27,466 bases of DNA from Clostridiaceae bacterium (GCA_904501705.1 CAJGCA010000017.1:1-27466); one strand, 5' to 3'; shown: positions 13,369 through 21,764, counted from the stretch's first letter. Made by a program: numbers and translations. Notes: generated by a model not told the origin, from the letters alone.

Positions 13369-15262
13369 GCGAGTTGGCAGTTTGTTTTTTGCCGTGGCAG
13401 TGTTGCTGACTGCCGCAGTCGGTTGCGGAAACAAGGGCGAGGGCAACGCCCCGCCCGATCCGTCGGACGAGACGCTGATTGTGGAAGGGTTGGATGTATC
13501 GGATATGTTCACCGACCGCGATATGCAAGGCGAGGGCGATTCTGCGCAGACACCCTCGACGGGCAGCACGACGGCAGTCCTCTCAAAAGACGATGGCTCC
13601 GCGAAGACGACGGTTAAAGCGTTTGCTATCCCGGCGGGCGTATCGACGGTCACGCTGGCGGACGGTGCGTCGACGAGCAACACAAACGGTGTGCAGATCA
13701 GCGGTAACACCGTCAAGGTGACGGCGGCGGGCACGTATTACGTTCAGGGGACGCTGACGAGCGGGCAGATCGTCGTGGACGCGACGAGCACGGATAAGAT
13801 TCAGCTGATCTTCTCGGGCGTGTCGGTGAGCAACGCGAGCAGTGCGCCGCTGTATATTAAGCAGGCAGATAAGGTGTTTATCACGCTGGCAAGCGGATCG
13901 CAGAACGTGTTGTCCGCCACGGGCGAATTTGTTGCCGCCGACGACAACAACGTTGACGGTGCGGTGTTCTCAAAGGACGATCTGACCTTTAACGGCAGCG
14001 GTGGTTTAAGCGTACTCTCGGAGTACGGACACGGCATTGTGTGCAAGGACAGTCTGGCATTTACCGATGGCACCTATAATATCGACGCGGTGGGGCACGC
14101 AGTTCAGGGGAAGGATGACGTGCGCATCGCTGCGGGGAGCTATACGTTGCAGGCAGGTAAAGACGGCATCCACGTGGAGAACACGGAGGATACCTCCCTT
14201 GGCTATTTGTATATCGGCGGCGGCCGCTTCTCTGTTACCGCGGACGGCGACGGGTTTTCCGCATCGGGTGTTTTGCAGATTGACGCAGGCAGCGGTGAAT
14301 TGACCGTTGGCGGCGGTGCATCGTCGGGCTCCTCAGCAGCGGGCAGTATGCCCCCTTGGGTCGGAATGTACGGCGGCTATGCCGGCGCGACCGAGGACAC
14401 GGTCAGCGCCAAGGGGATAAAGGCGGGCGGCAATTTGCTGCTCAAGGGCGGTACGTGGACGGTGGATGCTGCGGATGATGCTATCCACAGCAATGCCTCC
14501 GCCACCGTGACCGACGGCACTTACACGGTGTCATCCGGCGATGACGGCGTGCACGCGGATGCGGTGTTGCTGATCTCCGGCGGTACGCTGACGGTAGAAA
14601 AGAGCTATGAAGGGCTCGAGGGCACGTCGGTGGAGATCAAGGGTGGCACGATCTATGTCACGGCGAGCGACGACGGCATTAATGCCGCGGGCGGCAACGA
14701 CCAAAGCGGCTACGGCGGCGGTATGCCGCAGCAGGATTCGTTTTCGGATGATCACTCGCGCTACATTCGCATTTCGGGCGGAAAACTAACGGTGAATGCC
14801 ACCGGAGACGGCCTCGATGCGAACGGCGGCTTGTACGTCAGCGGCGGCGAGACGGTTGTGTTCGGCCCGACCAATAGCGGTAACGGCGCGCTGGATTACG
14901 ACGGTACGGCGCAGGTGAGTGGCGGCACGTTTGTTGCTGTCGGCAGCAGTGGGATGGCGCAGGGTTTTTCCGCGGCAGACGGTCAAGGCGCGGCGCTGGT
15001 GAACTTTTCAGGATCAGCGGTCGAGGAGCTGACGCTTAAGAACAGTGACGGCAAGACGCTGCTCTCCTGTGTCCCCAAAAAGAGCTATTCCTGCGTGGTG
15101 ATCAGTTGCCCGGGCTTGACGAATTCCGGCAGCTATACCTTAGCGGCGGGCGGCAACAGTCAGACGTTTACGATGTCCGACTGGTTGTACGGCGGCAGCG
15201 GTATGGGCGGTGGCCCGATGGGTGGCGGCATGGGTGGCCGCCCCGGCGGTCCCCGACGGTGA
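13358..15262 (+). CDS. Beta-helix carbohydrate-binding-like lipoprotein (Cthe_2159-type)
   Basis: The 634-residue protein starts with a lipoprotein signal: basic residues, a hydrophobic core, then TAAVGC with the lipidated Cys23. It is therefore expected on the outer face of the membrane. A low-complexity linker follows to about residue 75. The body is made of repeated short strands with G-[GS]-x-[LI]-T-V and DGI/DGV-H/N-A turns, for example GKDGIHVEN, GDDGVHADAVL, SDDGINAAGG and TGDGLDANGG, as in right-handed beta-helices. This matches the Cthe_2159 type, whose founding member binds acidic polysaccharide. The tail is a glycine-methionine-rich stretch (GGGPMGGGMGGRPGG). The GTG start has AGGAGGGG 7 bases upstream and overlaps the DUF4956 gene by 11 bases. 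The aspartates in the turns suggest calcium binding, which is an inference. Confidence 0.86.
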   Translation: MSCKRVGSLFFAVAVLLTAAVGCGNKGEGNAPPDPSDETLIVEGLDVSDMFTDRDMQGEGDSAQTPSTGSTTAVLSKDDGSAKTTVKAFAIPAGVSTVTLADGASTSNTNGVQISGNTVKVTAAGTYYVQGTLTSGQIVVDATSTDKIQLIFSGVSVSNASSAPLYIKQADKVFITLASGSQNVLSATGEFVAADDNNVDGAVFSKDDLTFNGSGGLSVLSEYGHGIVCKDSLAFTDGTYNIDAVGHAVQGKDDVRIAAGSYTLQAGKDGIHVENTEDTSLGYLYIGGGRFSVTADGDGFSASGVLQIDAGSGELTVGGGASSGSSAAGSMPPWVGMYGGYAGATEDTVSAKGIKAGGNLLLKGGTWTVDAADDAIHSNASATVTDGTYTVSSGDDGVHADAVLLISGGTLTVEKSYEGLEGTSVEIKGGTIYVTASDDGINAAGGNDQSGYGGGMPQQDSFSDDHSRYIRISGGKLTVNATGDGLDANGGLYVSGGETVVFGPTNSGNGALDYDGTAQVSGGTFVAVGSSGMAQGFSAADGQGAALVNFSGSAVEELTLKNSDGKTLLSCVPKKSYSCVVISCPGLTNSGSYTLAAGGNSQTFTMSDWLYGGSGMGGGPMGGGMGGRPGGPRR

Positions 15263-15269
15263 AAATAAC

Positions 15270-15305
15270 AAAGCCGATGGCGAAAATCTCGCCATCGGCT
15301 TTTTA
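15270..15305 (+). terminator. Intrinsic terminator of the VTC operon
   Basis: AAAGCCGATGGCGA pairs with TCGCCATCGGCTTT around a four-base loop and runs into Ts. This is a 14-bp perfect stem. Confidence 0.9.
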
Positions 15306-15346
15306 TGCGCGCGCTTCTGTATAAGTTTTTAACAGTGATAGGGATG

Positions 15347-16159
15347 TTACATAGCGGGCTGTGCTTGCATCGCCGCTGTGATCATATCTGTCCACGCAGA
15401 CGGGTCGGCGATGATCGGGTCTGCGGTGTGATGATAGTGCGCGAGATACTCCACGTTGCCGTTGGTGCCGTGGATGGGGGACACGGTTAGGTCTTTGACC
15501 GCCAGCCCGTTTTCCGCGGCGGCGGTAAAAATGTCGGTAAGCAGCGGCGGCAGGGTGGCGGTGGGGTCCTTCAGGATACCGTTCTTGCCGAGCTCCTGCT
15601 TTTTCGCCTCGAATTGGGGCTTGATCAGCGTGATGACCTCGCCACCGTCCTTGAGTACCCGATGAATGGCGGGGAAGATCTTTTTGAGCGAGATGAAGGA
15701 CACGTCCACCGTCACCATATCGCAGATCGTGCCGCCGAGGTTGTCGGGGATGAGGTTGCGGGCGTTGGTGCGCTCAAGTACGGTGACGCGCTCGTCGTTG
15801 CGCAGCTCCCACGCGAGAATGCCGTAGGCGACATCCACCGCGAATACGTGCCCCGCACCGCTTTGCAGCAGACAGTCGGTAAAGCCGCCGTTGCTCGCGC
15901 CGATGTCGCACACCGTCAGCGCTGTGGGATCGACACCAAAGCACGCCAGTGCCTTTTCGAGCTTATAGCCCGAGCGGCTGGCGTATTTTTTGGCCTTTTC
16001 GCGGCAGGTGAGCACGGTGTCCTCTGCAATCGCCGTTCCCGGCTTATCCGCGGGGACATCCCCAATCCAGATGCGCCCTTCCATAATGAGGGCGGCGGCT
16101 TCCTTGACGGATATGTTCAGCTGACGGGCGGCCAGCTCATCGAGACGCATTTGCTCCAT
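15347..16159 (-). CDS. tlyA: TlyA family rRNA 2'-O-methyltransferase
   Basis: The 270-residue length and two-domain layout fit TlyA. An N-terminal S4 RNA-binding domain (MRLDELAARQLNISVKEA, about 4-60) is followed by an FtsJ/RrmJ-type methyltransferase from about 80. The SAM-binding motif is VCDIGASNGGFTDCLL, then VFAVDVAYGILAW, and the K-D-K-E set is suggested by SRSGYKLEKA, MVTVDVSFISL and LIKPQFEA. TlyA methylates ribose in 16S and 23S rRNA; older hemolysin labels should not be trusted. The ATG at 16159 has AAAGGAA upstream and starts the S4 domain directly, although the frame is open further. It is the last gene of a four-gene minus-strand operon, 4 bases after the DUF2156 gene. Confidence 0.94.
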   Translation of the reverse strand: MEQMRLDELAARQLNISVKEAAALIMEGRIWIGDVPADKPGTAIAEDTVLTCREKAKKYASRSGYKLEKALACFGVDPTALTVCDIGASNGGFTDCLLQSGAGHVFAVDVAYGILAWELRNDERVTVLERTNARNLIPDNLGGTICDMVTVDVSFISLKKIFPAIHRVLKDGGEVITLIKPQFEAKKQELGKNGILKDPTATLPPLLTDIFTAAAENGLAVKDLTVSPIHGTNGNVEYLAHYHHTADPIIADPSAWTDMITAAMQAQPAM

Positions 16160-16163
16160 AGGA

Positions 16164-17072
16164 TCATTCCTTTCCGTCGTGTACCACGACAATGCTTTTC
16201 TCCAATATAGCGCAGGGGCGGTAAGCAAGCTTGGATTGCCGCAGTCCGGCATCACCCGAGTCGTCCTCGCGGTTAATATAGCGCAACGCGGGTGAGGCGT
16301 TATGCGTGGCAAATTCTCGCACCATCAGCTGATAGACACCGGGGAAGCGTATGTCGCCCTTTTCGCAGTGAACGTACAAGGTATCGCCGAGCGCTTCGCC
16401 GATGGAGAAGGCGCCGATATCGCCGCCAACGGTGAGAATGCCCCCGCTCATCCCGAAATCGTGCATCACTTCGAGTAGATCGGCACAGCCGCGCGCCTCG
16501 ATCTCTTCCGAACGGGAGAGAGGACCGTTCGCTTTTTTGCGCTCGAGCCATTCGACCAGGAACGCCTGCGCTGCAGGTACGTCCTCGCGGGCAAGCGGAC
16601 GATAGGTCCAGTCGGGCCATTGCTTGGTAAAACGGTTGATGTGGTTGCGCTGAGCGCTATAACGGCGTCCCGCAAAGGTTGCCAGATCGTCGTAGTGATA
16701 GAGATAGTCGAAGAAGTCGCGGTTGGCGGACACGGTGACGGAGGGATAGCGGTTTTTGAGCGCGGCGACCTCCTCGTCTGAAACGGCCGCGAATTGCAAC
16801 GGCAGGGCGTTCTCACGGCAGTGGCGCTCGAGTGCTGTCAACGCCGATGCGGGATCCTTGCCCGTAGGATAGGTAAAGTGAACTCCCTTTACACCGTAAT
16901 TTACCCGTAAAATCAGGCATCCGTTGGTGATGGCATAGGCGCCCTGGAAGGGTGCCCGCCACATATAGTTGACACCGACCGTACGATCGCAGAAGCGATC
17001 GGCACGGACCTTGAAATAGGGCGCGGCGATCTGTGCGCCTGCGCGGTCAAAGGGGAGAAATTGCAACGACAT
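16164..17072 (-). CDS. DUF2156 protein (phosphatidylglycerol lysyltransferase-like GNAT fold)
   Basis: The 302-residue protein matches the DUF2156/LPG synthase C-terminal domain, a tandem GNAT fold. Visible landmarks are CDRTVGVNYMWR near the start, RYSAQRNHINRFTKQWP at mid-length, SGGILTVGGDIGAFSIGEAL, and a C-terminal YINREDDSGDAGLRQSKLAYRP that resembles the family's N-x-E-D-G-GLR-K motif. It lacks the N-terminal membrane part of MprF, so it is a free-standing cytoplasmic domain. MprF uses aminoacyl-tRNA to modify phosphatidylglycerol; whether this short form does the same is unknown. The ATG at 17072 is chosen because AGGTGA lies about 7 bases upstream; an upstream GTG at 17084 is too close to its site. 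It sits between PH-domain membrane proteins and tlyA. Confidence 0.87.
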   Translation of the reverse strand: MSLQFLPFDRAGAQIAAPYFKVRADRFCDRTVGVNYMWRAPFQGAYAITNGCLILRVNYGVKGVHFTYPTGKDPASALTALERHCRENALPLQFAAVSDEEVAALKNRYPSVTVSANRDFFDYLYHYDDLATFAGRRYSAQRNHINRFTKQWPDWTYRPLAREDVPAAQAFLVEWLERKKANGPLSRSEEIEARGCADLLEVMHDFGMSGGILTVGGDIGAFSIGEALGDTLYVHCEKGDIRFPGVYQLMVREFATHNASPALRYINREDDSGDAGLRQSKLAYRPCAILEKSIVVVHDGKE

Positions 17073-17090
17073 CGGAAGTGTCACCTTTCC

Positions 17091-18533
17091 TTATTTTTGC
17101 ATGATATGCTGAAAGAAGCTTGCGGCATCGGTTTCGCGGATGTTGCGGATTCGATGGCGGCGTGGCTCTTCGCTGTACGTGTGGATGATCAGATCGCCCG
17201 TGTGCCGTCGTCGCTGAAAAACCGTTTGTCGGAAGCGGCAGGCGATAATATCCTGCTTGGGCACGGTTACGGTGTGAAACGTGAGCCGTGCGGAATAGCG
17301 CAGGGTGACAAAGTCGTTAGCGTGCCCGATACCGGCCGTGTAGCGATCGAGGATCTTGACCGTCGTCGCCCACAAGAGCGGGATATAGGCGATACTTGCC
17401 ATGTGCAGCAGGATATCTCCCCATAGTGGGAGAAACGGCGCGATGATGTGCGCGCAGGGCAGGGTCAGCAACATTCCCCATAACGGGCGGACCATATAGT
17501 GCAGCAATGACCGTGGTGCGGGACGCATCGTGATCGCTTGAGGGTGAAACTCGGGTAGCAGGCGAGTGGTCTGTTCTTTGGCATAGGCGGTTGGTGACGC
17601 TGGGATCAGTAGTGAAAGTGAGTCCTGTCCCTTTCCGTAGCCGATGCAGTGGATGAACACAATACTCAGACGCAACAGCTTACACAGGATCGTTTGTCGG
17701 CAGTCGAGATAGTGAACAGAGGAGACAGTGCACAGATGATCTCGACGGGTGATCGCGCCATTTCGGATGGCGAGCAGTGTCGGGTAGCGTTTCACGCAAA
17801 ACGGCAGATGCCGTAGAAGGTTGCGTACAGCGGCGATGCCCCAGCCGAAGAGCAGGACGAGCACGATGAGTGCGGTCGTGCGCGGGATGATGCGCAGATA
17901 GTTCGCTGCATTTTCCAGATTGCCGACGAGCTGCTGCTGGTAAGCTTCGCCGAGCAGTCGTCCGCTTTGATAAAATGCCGTGGTGAGAATGAGTACGCCG
18001 CTCAAGGAGTTGGATACCAGCATCGACAGCACGACGATGTGCGTCCAGGGCGCGCGGTAATAGTGCCGTATCGAATCGTCGTTTTTTTGCCGCTCAGCGA
18101 GGATCTCGCGGGCGTGCTGTTCGCTGATGGTGATGGTAAAATCGGCGCGCAAGCGATCGCCCGCGTCGGTGTCGACGGCGATGCGGGCCGCACGCAGAGG
18201 GCGCAGGTAGAATGGCCTCTCCACCGACAGCGTGGATATATGGCGGCGGGGAATGACCGTTTCCAGCCGAAGAAGTACCCCACGGCGCAAAATAAAGCCG
18301 TCATCGGTCAGACTGTACGTGTATCCTCGCCATAGTAGAAGCGGCAGTACAAGCAGCAGGAGGATGACTAAAAGGTCGATCCACGCTCCTTGCGCCCATT
18401 GGTAAAGCCCCTGTGGGGTCTGAATATAGCGTATGCCGCGAATAAGCGGCACGGACAGTAAAAAGAGATAGCGAAAGGAGTAGCGCAGGATGGCGATCGG
18501 GTGCTGATGGCGGTGCGGGATGACGGTCGTCAT
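17091..18533 (-). CDS. PH-domain membrane protein, YdbT-like
   Basis: The 480-residue protein alternates membrane pairs with soluble segments. There are hydrophobic stretches near residues 20-33 and 52-68, then a soluble part with YSLTDDGFILRRGVLLRLETVIPRRHISTL. More membrane segments lie around 165-190 and 217-236, with two further stretches around 350-400. The pattern of a membrane pair followed by a bacterial PH domain (bPH_2) two or three times is that of YdbT. The motif of the first PH domain, RRG-x5-ETVIPRRHI, recurs in weaker form in the middle (IRNGAITRRDHLCTV). The start overlaps the upstream YdbS-like gene by four bases (ATGA), so they are translationally coupled. YdbS/YdbT are linked to the membrane in Bacillus, but the function is not well defined. 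Confidence 0.87.
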   Translation of the reverse strand: MTTVIPHRHQHPIAILRYSFRYLFLLSVPLIRGIRYIQTPQGLYQWAQGAWIDLLVILLLLVLPLLLWRGYTYSLTDDGFILRRGVLLRLETVIPRRHISTLSVERPFYLRPLRAARIAVDTDAGDRLRADFTITISEQHAREILAERQKNDDSIRHYYRAPWTHIVVLSMLVSNSLSGVLILTTAFYQSGRLLGEAYQQQLVGNLENAANYLRIIPRTTALIVLVLLFGWGIAAVRNLLRHLPFCVKRYPTLLAIRNGAITRRDHLCTVSSVHYLDCRQTILCKLLRLSIVFIHCIGYGKGQDSLSLLIPASPTAYAKEQTTRLLPEFHPQAITMRPAPRSLLHYMVRPLWGMLLTLPCAHIIAPFLPLWGDILLHMASIAYIPLLWATTVKILDRYTAGIGHANDFVTLRYSARLTFHTVTVPKQDIIACRFRQTVFQRRRHTGDLIIHTYSEEPRRHRIRNIRETDAASFFQHIMQK

Positions 18534-18961
18534 AGCAGTGCCTTTGTGAGCTTGTCCGCTTCGTCAGCGGCAATGCCTTCAATGAGCAGATGACCGCCCG
18601 TCGCGCTGATAAGCACCGAGGTCAGTCCCGTCATACGCTCGATGGGGCCGCGCAGGGTGGTGATATGCCGCACGGCAGAGAGCGGCATGCGGCGATATAC
18701 GGAGAACAGCATACCGCGCACGGTGACGATGGACTCCCGCCCGACGGCGTAACGCATCCGTCGATAGCGCAGCGGATAATAGACAGCAAGAACGATTGTA
18801 AGCGTCGAGATCCACAGGAATGTAAAAATATGTGACACCCATTCGGGCAACAGTGGCAGAGCGTACAACACGATGCTGGCTACAATTGGGATGACGGCGG
18901 CGCACAGCGTATACACCGCCCAGCATAGTATGACCCTTCGGTCAGGTTGCTTAAATTCCAT
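18530..18961 (-). CDS. PH-domain membrane protein, YdbS-like
   Basis: The 143-residue protein has two membrane segments near residues 13-33 and 45-62. One bacterial PH domain follows, containing YPLRYRRMRYAVGRESIVTVRGMLFS, then RMPLSAVRHITTLRGPIERMTGL and a final strand-helix part. This is the YdbS form of the bPH_2 family (DUF304). It is the first gene of the operon; AGGGAG lies before the ATG, and a clear promoter is found 80 bases upstream. YdbS and YdbT are paired in many Firmicutes and are thought to act together at the membrane. What they do in this operon, with an aminoacyl-phospholipid-synthase-like protein and an rRNA methyltransferase, is not known. Confidence 0.88.
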   Translation of the reverse strand: MEFKQPDRRVILCWAVYTLCAAVIPIVASIVLYALPLLPEWVSHIFTFLWISTLTIVLAVYYPLRYRRMRYAVGRESIVTVRGMLFSVYRRMPLSAVRHITTLRGPIERMTGLTSVLISATGGHLLIEGIAADEADKLTKALL

Positions 18962-19042
18962 AAGAGCACTCCCTTCGTTTTCAGTATGACCAAAAACGCG
19001 GAAGAATTGCCGAATATATACCTAAATTAGCACCAATGTCAT

Positions 19043-19071
19043 ATTTTAGCACATTTTGCCTGCGGTGTAAA
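19043..19071 (-). promoter_or_regulatory. Promoter of the YdbS-YdbT-DUF2156-tlyA operon
   Basis: On the minus strand TTTACA (19071-19066), 17 bases, then TAAAAT (19048-19043). A leader of about 75 bases follows before the YdbS-like start codon. Confidence 0.65.
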
Positions 19072-19130
19072 GAAAAACCGTCTGCTGACAAAAGAAATTC
19101 GCCTGTCCCTATTTCCAGTTCTCTCCATGT

Positions 19131-19165
19131 TTCGGCAGAAACCACCCCGCGCACGGGACTATAAT
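19131..19165 (+). promoter_or_regulatory. spoIIG promoter with possible Spo0A box
   Basis: A -10 box TATAAT lies at 19160-19165 with no recognisable -35 box at 17 bases. TTCGGCA (19131-19137), the reverse complement of TGCCGAA, fits the 0A-box consensus TGNCGAA and lies where the -35 region would be. In Bacillus the spoIIG promoter is likewise poor at -35 and needs phosphorylated Spo0A. A weaker match, TGACAAA, is seen at 19086-19092. Confidence 0.52.
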
Positions 19166-19195
19166 AGACGTATTGAACGGAAAGGTGGCAAAGCG

Positions 19196-20053
19196 ATGAT
19201 TGTGTATGCGGATATGTTGCTGGCGGTGAATTGGTGGATCGATTTTTTGCTACTTCTCGGCGTGAGACGCTTTGCGGGCGTTTACGTGAGTGCATGGAGA
19301 TTAGCGCTCGGCTCGTTTGTCGGGGCGTTATTCAGTCTGGTGTTGCTGTTACCCCCGATGTCGGTGTGGCTGTCTTTGCTACTAAAGCTTCTTTCGGCGG
19401 GGGCAATGGTGCTTCTTTGCTTCGGGTGGCATAACACTCGTCGGTACATACGGCTGCTTTTATTGCTCTTTGGCTTATCCGCAGGCATAGCGGGGCTGTG
19501 CTCGGCTCTGTATCATTTTACCGCGCCGCGGGATCTATTTGTCGTCAACGGCGTGATGTATTATGCCATTTCCCCGTGGCTGCTGCTAGGGTTGACGGTG
19601 CTGTGCTATGGTCTTATGTGGATGATTGAGTGTGTTATTCGGCGTCGTGCACCAGAACAGCACGATTTCACCGTGCGGGTGAGCAGAGACGGCCGAACGG
19701 TGTCGGTAAAATGCCTCTACGATAGTGGAAATCACCTGACAGAGCCGTTTTCCAACCGCCCTGTGCTGGTGATCGAGCGGGCGGTAATGGAGGGGCTGCT
19801 GATGATTCCGACGGATATTGAGGAATTACCTCCCGACGGCTTGTGGCGTGTTGTACCCTTTGATTCGCTTGGCGGCGGCGGGCTGCTGCCGGCGTTTATG
19901 CCCGATAGTGTCGTCGTACTCACGCCGCAGGGCGAGCGAACGCTCGGCGATTGCTATGTCGCGGTGTGCCCGCGCCTCGGTCGCGGGGAATATGAAGGCC
20001 TGATCGGTAGTGGGTTGGGCGATGAGTTACTGAATAGGAGGGGAATCGGATGA
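19196..20053 (+). CDS. spoIIGA: Sporulation sigma-E factor processing peptidase SpoIIGA
   Basis: The 285-residue protein begins MIVYADMLLAVNWWIDFLLL, a typical SpoIIGA start. It has about five membrane segments in the first 145 residues and a soluble C-terminal protease domain. Within that domain, CLYDSGNHLTEP holds the aspartic-protease active site at Asp176 (D-S-G). SpoIIGA sits in the sporulation septum and cuts the pro-peptide from pro-sigma-E after a signal from the forespore protein SpoIIR. AAAGGTGG precedes the ATG. Its stop codon overlaps the sigE start by four bases, as expected of the spoIIG operon. This is direct evidence that the organism belongs to an endospore-forming lineage. 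Confidence 0.95.
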   Translation: MIVYADMLLAVNWWIDFLLLLGVRRFAGVYVSAWRLALGSFVGALFSLVLLLPPMSVWLSLLLKLLSAGAMVLLCFGWHNTRRYIRLLLLLFGLSAGIAGLCSALYHFTAPRDLFVVNGVMYYAISPWLLLGLTVLCYGLMWMIECVIRRRAPEQHDFTVRVSRDGRTVSVKCLYDSGNHLTEPFSNRPVLVIERAVMEGLLMIPTDIEELPPDGLWRVVPFDSLGGGGLLPAFMPDSVVVLTPQGERTLGDCYVAVCPRLGRGEYEGLIGSGLGDELLNRRGIG

Positions 20054-20757
20054 TCATACGATTTTGGCAGCATATTCGTTTGCGGCTTTTGCGGTTGTTC
20101 CGTGGGGAGTGGGTGCATTACATCAATGGCGCTCAGACACTTCCTGCGCCGCTGTCCGCACAAGAGGAGGCGGCGGCACTCGAGGGGCTCGAGCGGGGAG
20201 AGCGAGTGGCGCAGAATGCGCTGATTACCCATAACCTGCGCTTGGTCGTGTATATTGCACGTAAGTTCGAGAATTCCGGCGTCGGTATCGAGGACCTGAT
20301 TTCGATTGGAACGATTGGCCTTATCAAAGCGGTGCGCACCTTCTGCCCGGGACGCAACATTAAGCTCGCAACCTATTCGTCCCGCTGCATCGAAAATGAG
20401 ATTTTGATGTATCTGCGCAAAAATGCGCAGAAGCGTAACGAGATCTCTATTGACGAGCCGCTTAACGTCGATTGGGACGGCAATGAACTGTTGTTATCGG
20501 ATATTCTCGGCAGCGATCCAGACGTCGTGCATCGGGATATGGAGCAGGAAGCGGAGCGGGATGAGCTGCTCACCTGTGTATCGCGCCTGAGCTCCAGAGA
20601 ACGGCGTATTATGTGCTTGCGTTTCGGAATCTGCGGTGAGAAGGAGCATACGCAGAAGGAGGTGGCGGATATGCTCGGGATATCACAATCGTATATTTCT
20701 CGATTGGAGAAACGCATCATTCGTCGTCTGCGGGAAGATATGCAGCAGGTGCAATAG
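20050..20757 (+). CDS. sigE: RNA polymerase sporulation sigma factor SigE (pro-form)
   Basis: The 235-residue protein has an amphipathic, basic N-terminal pro-sequence (about residues 1-27, RFWQHIRLRLLRLFRG). YINGAQTLPAPLS follows, then sigma region 2 (NLRLVVYIARKFENSGVGIEDLISIGTIGL, written here across its conserved parts), LATYSSRCIENEILMYLR, and region 4 with the helix-turn-helix TQKEVADMLGISQSYISRLE. SNIDEPL-like and VDWDGNELLLSDILG stretches are characteristic of SigE. After cleavage by SpoIIGA it directs early mother-cell transcription. AGGAGGGGAA lies before the ATG, and the ATG overlaps the spoIIGA stop codon. In Bacillus and many Clostridia sigG follows; here an unrelated convergent gene does. 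Confidence 0.96.
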   Translation: MIIRFWQHIRLRLLRLFRGEWVHYINGAQTLPAPLSAQEEAAALEGLERGERVAQNALITHNLRLVVYIARKFENSGVGIEDLISIGTIGLIKAVRTFCPGRNIKLATYSSRCIENEILMYLRKNAQKRNEISIDEPLNVDWDGNELLLSDILGSDPDVVHRDMEQEAERDELLTCVSRLSSRERRIMCLRFGICGEKEHTQKEVADMLGISQSYISRLEKRIIRRLREDMQQVQ

Positions 20758-20817
20758 CACGGATACTTGCCATACACGCAGTAATGTGTTAAAATTATTA
20801 TGCGGCTTTCGAAAGCG

Positions 20818-20849
20818 AAAAGGCCACCGACTGCCGTCGGTGGCCTTTT
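20818..20849. terminator. Bidirectional intrinsic terminator
   Basis: AAAAGGCCACCGAC pairs perfectly with GTCGGTGGCCTTTT around TGCC, between the convergent sigE and araC-type genes. Confidence 0.9.
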
Positions 20850-20852
20850 GGG

Positions 20853-21680
20853 TTATTTGACCTTTTTCTCTCGTTGGTAGGTGGAGGGAGGGCATTGCTT
20901 GATGCTCTTGAATACGCGGGAAAAATAGAGAGGATCATTAAAGCCGACCGAGCCAGCGACCTCGGCGATGGAATAGTTGGGGTTGCGCAGCAGGCTGCAC
21001 GCTTCGTTGATGCGGTAACGCTGCAGATAGGTGTGCGGGGAGATGCCAAAGTCCTCTAAAAACGCGCGATAGAGCTGACTTCGGCTGATGCCGACATAGC
21101 GGGCGATATCACTGATGCCGATGTCGTTAGCGTAATTGTATTGTATGAATCGCAGAGCGTTAGCGACGTATTCCTGATGAGGGTTGCCGACCGTGTTCAG
21201 ACCATTGAGGCGAATCAGGTGTGCAAGGAAGAGGTAAAGGCAGCCGACCATTTGTGCATCGTCGGCGGCGTTGCTGCCGCTTCCTTCGGTGATTGTCATC
21301 AGTAGTCGCTTTGATTCGTCGGGCGATTTGCTATGCAGCACGGGTTCGTTGGGGGAAAAGCCCGCCATAGACACCAGCCGCCGTGCGTCGGTGCCGTTGA
21401 AACCGACCCAGCAATATTCCCACGGATCCTTCTGATCGGCGCGGTAATGGATGAGCTCGCCTGGACTGACGAGGAAGAGGTCGCCTTCATGCAGGTCATA
21501 GGTGCGATCACCGTGTACGTAAATGCCGCGGCCTGCAGAGATATAATGGATCAAATAATGATCGCGCAAAGCGGGTCCCCAACCGTAGTTGCTGTCGCAT
21601 TTTTCATAGCCGGTGTTGTACACAGACAGACCCGCGTTCTCTTTTAAGGTGTTTTTAAAAGAGTAGCGCAGATTTTGCAT
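20853..21680 (-). CDS. AraC-family transcriptional regulator, probable regulator of galK-galT
   Basis: The 275-residue protein has an N-terminal cupin-type sensing domain (LRDHYLIHYISAGRG, YDLHEGDLFLVSPGELIHYRAD, about residues 38-82). A C-terminal double helix-turn-helix domain follows, with YANDIGISDIARYVGISRSQLYR and SIAEVAGSVGFNDPLYFSRVFK (about 180-265). This is the usual layout for sugar-responsive AraC/XylS regulators, which mostly activate. It is divergent from galK, and the 150-base gap holds one promoter for each direction. Regulation of the Leloir genes by galactose or a related sugar is inferred from that position and is not visible in the protein. GGGGGG precedes the ATG. No sugar transporter is in the window. 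Confidence 0.93.
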   Translation of the reverse strand: MQNLRYSFKNTLKENAGLSVYNTGYEKCDSNYGWGPALRDHYLIHYISAGRGIYVHGDRTYDLHEGDLFLVSPGELIHYRADQKDPWEYCWVGFNGTDARRLVSMAGFSPNEPVLHSKSPDESKRLLMTITEGSGSNAADDAQMVGCLYLFLAHLIRLNGLNTVGNPHQEYVANALRFIQYNYANDIGISDIARYVGISRSQLYRAFLEDFGISPHTYLQRYRINEACSLLRNPNYSIAEVAGSVGFNDPLYFSRVFKSIKQCPPSTYQREKKVK

Positions 21681-21714
21681 AGAAGATCCCCCCTTCCTTA
21701 TATTCTTCCAGGTT

Positions 21715-21743
21715 ATTATAGCACATCTTGCAACATATGTCCA
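21715..21743 (-). promoter_or_regulatory. Promoter of the AraC-type regulator
   Basis: On the minus strand TGGACA (21743-21738), 17 bases, then a perfect TATAAT (21720-21715). Confidence 0.7.
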
Positions 21744-21764
21744 TAGAAATGATAAATAAAAGGG

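Noticed and set aside
14200..15262. Repetitive glycine- and aspartate-rich coding stretch as a DNA repeat array
   Set aside because: The repeats are at protein level (beta-helix turns) and imperfect in DNA; they are explained by the fold of the lipoprotein.
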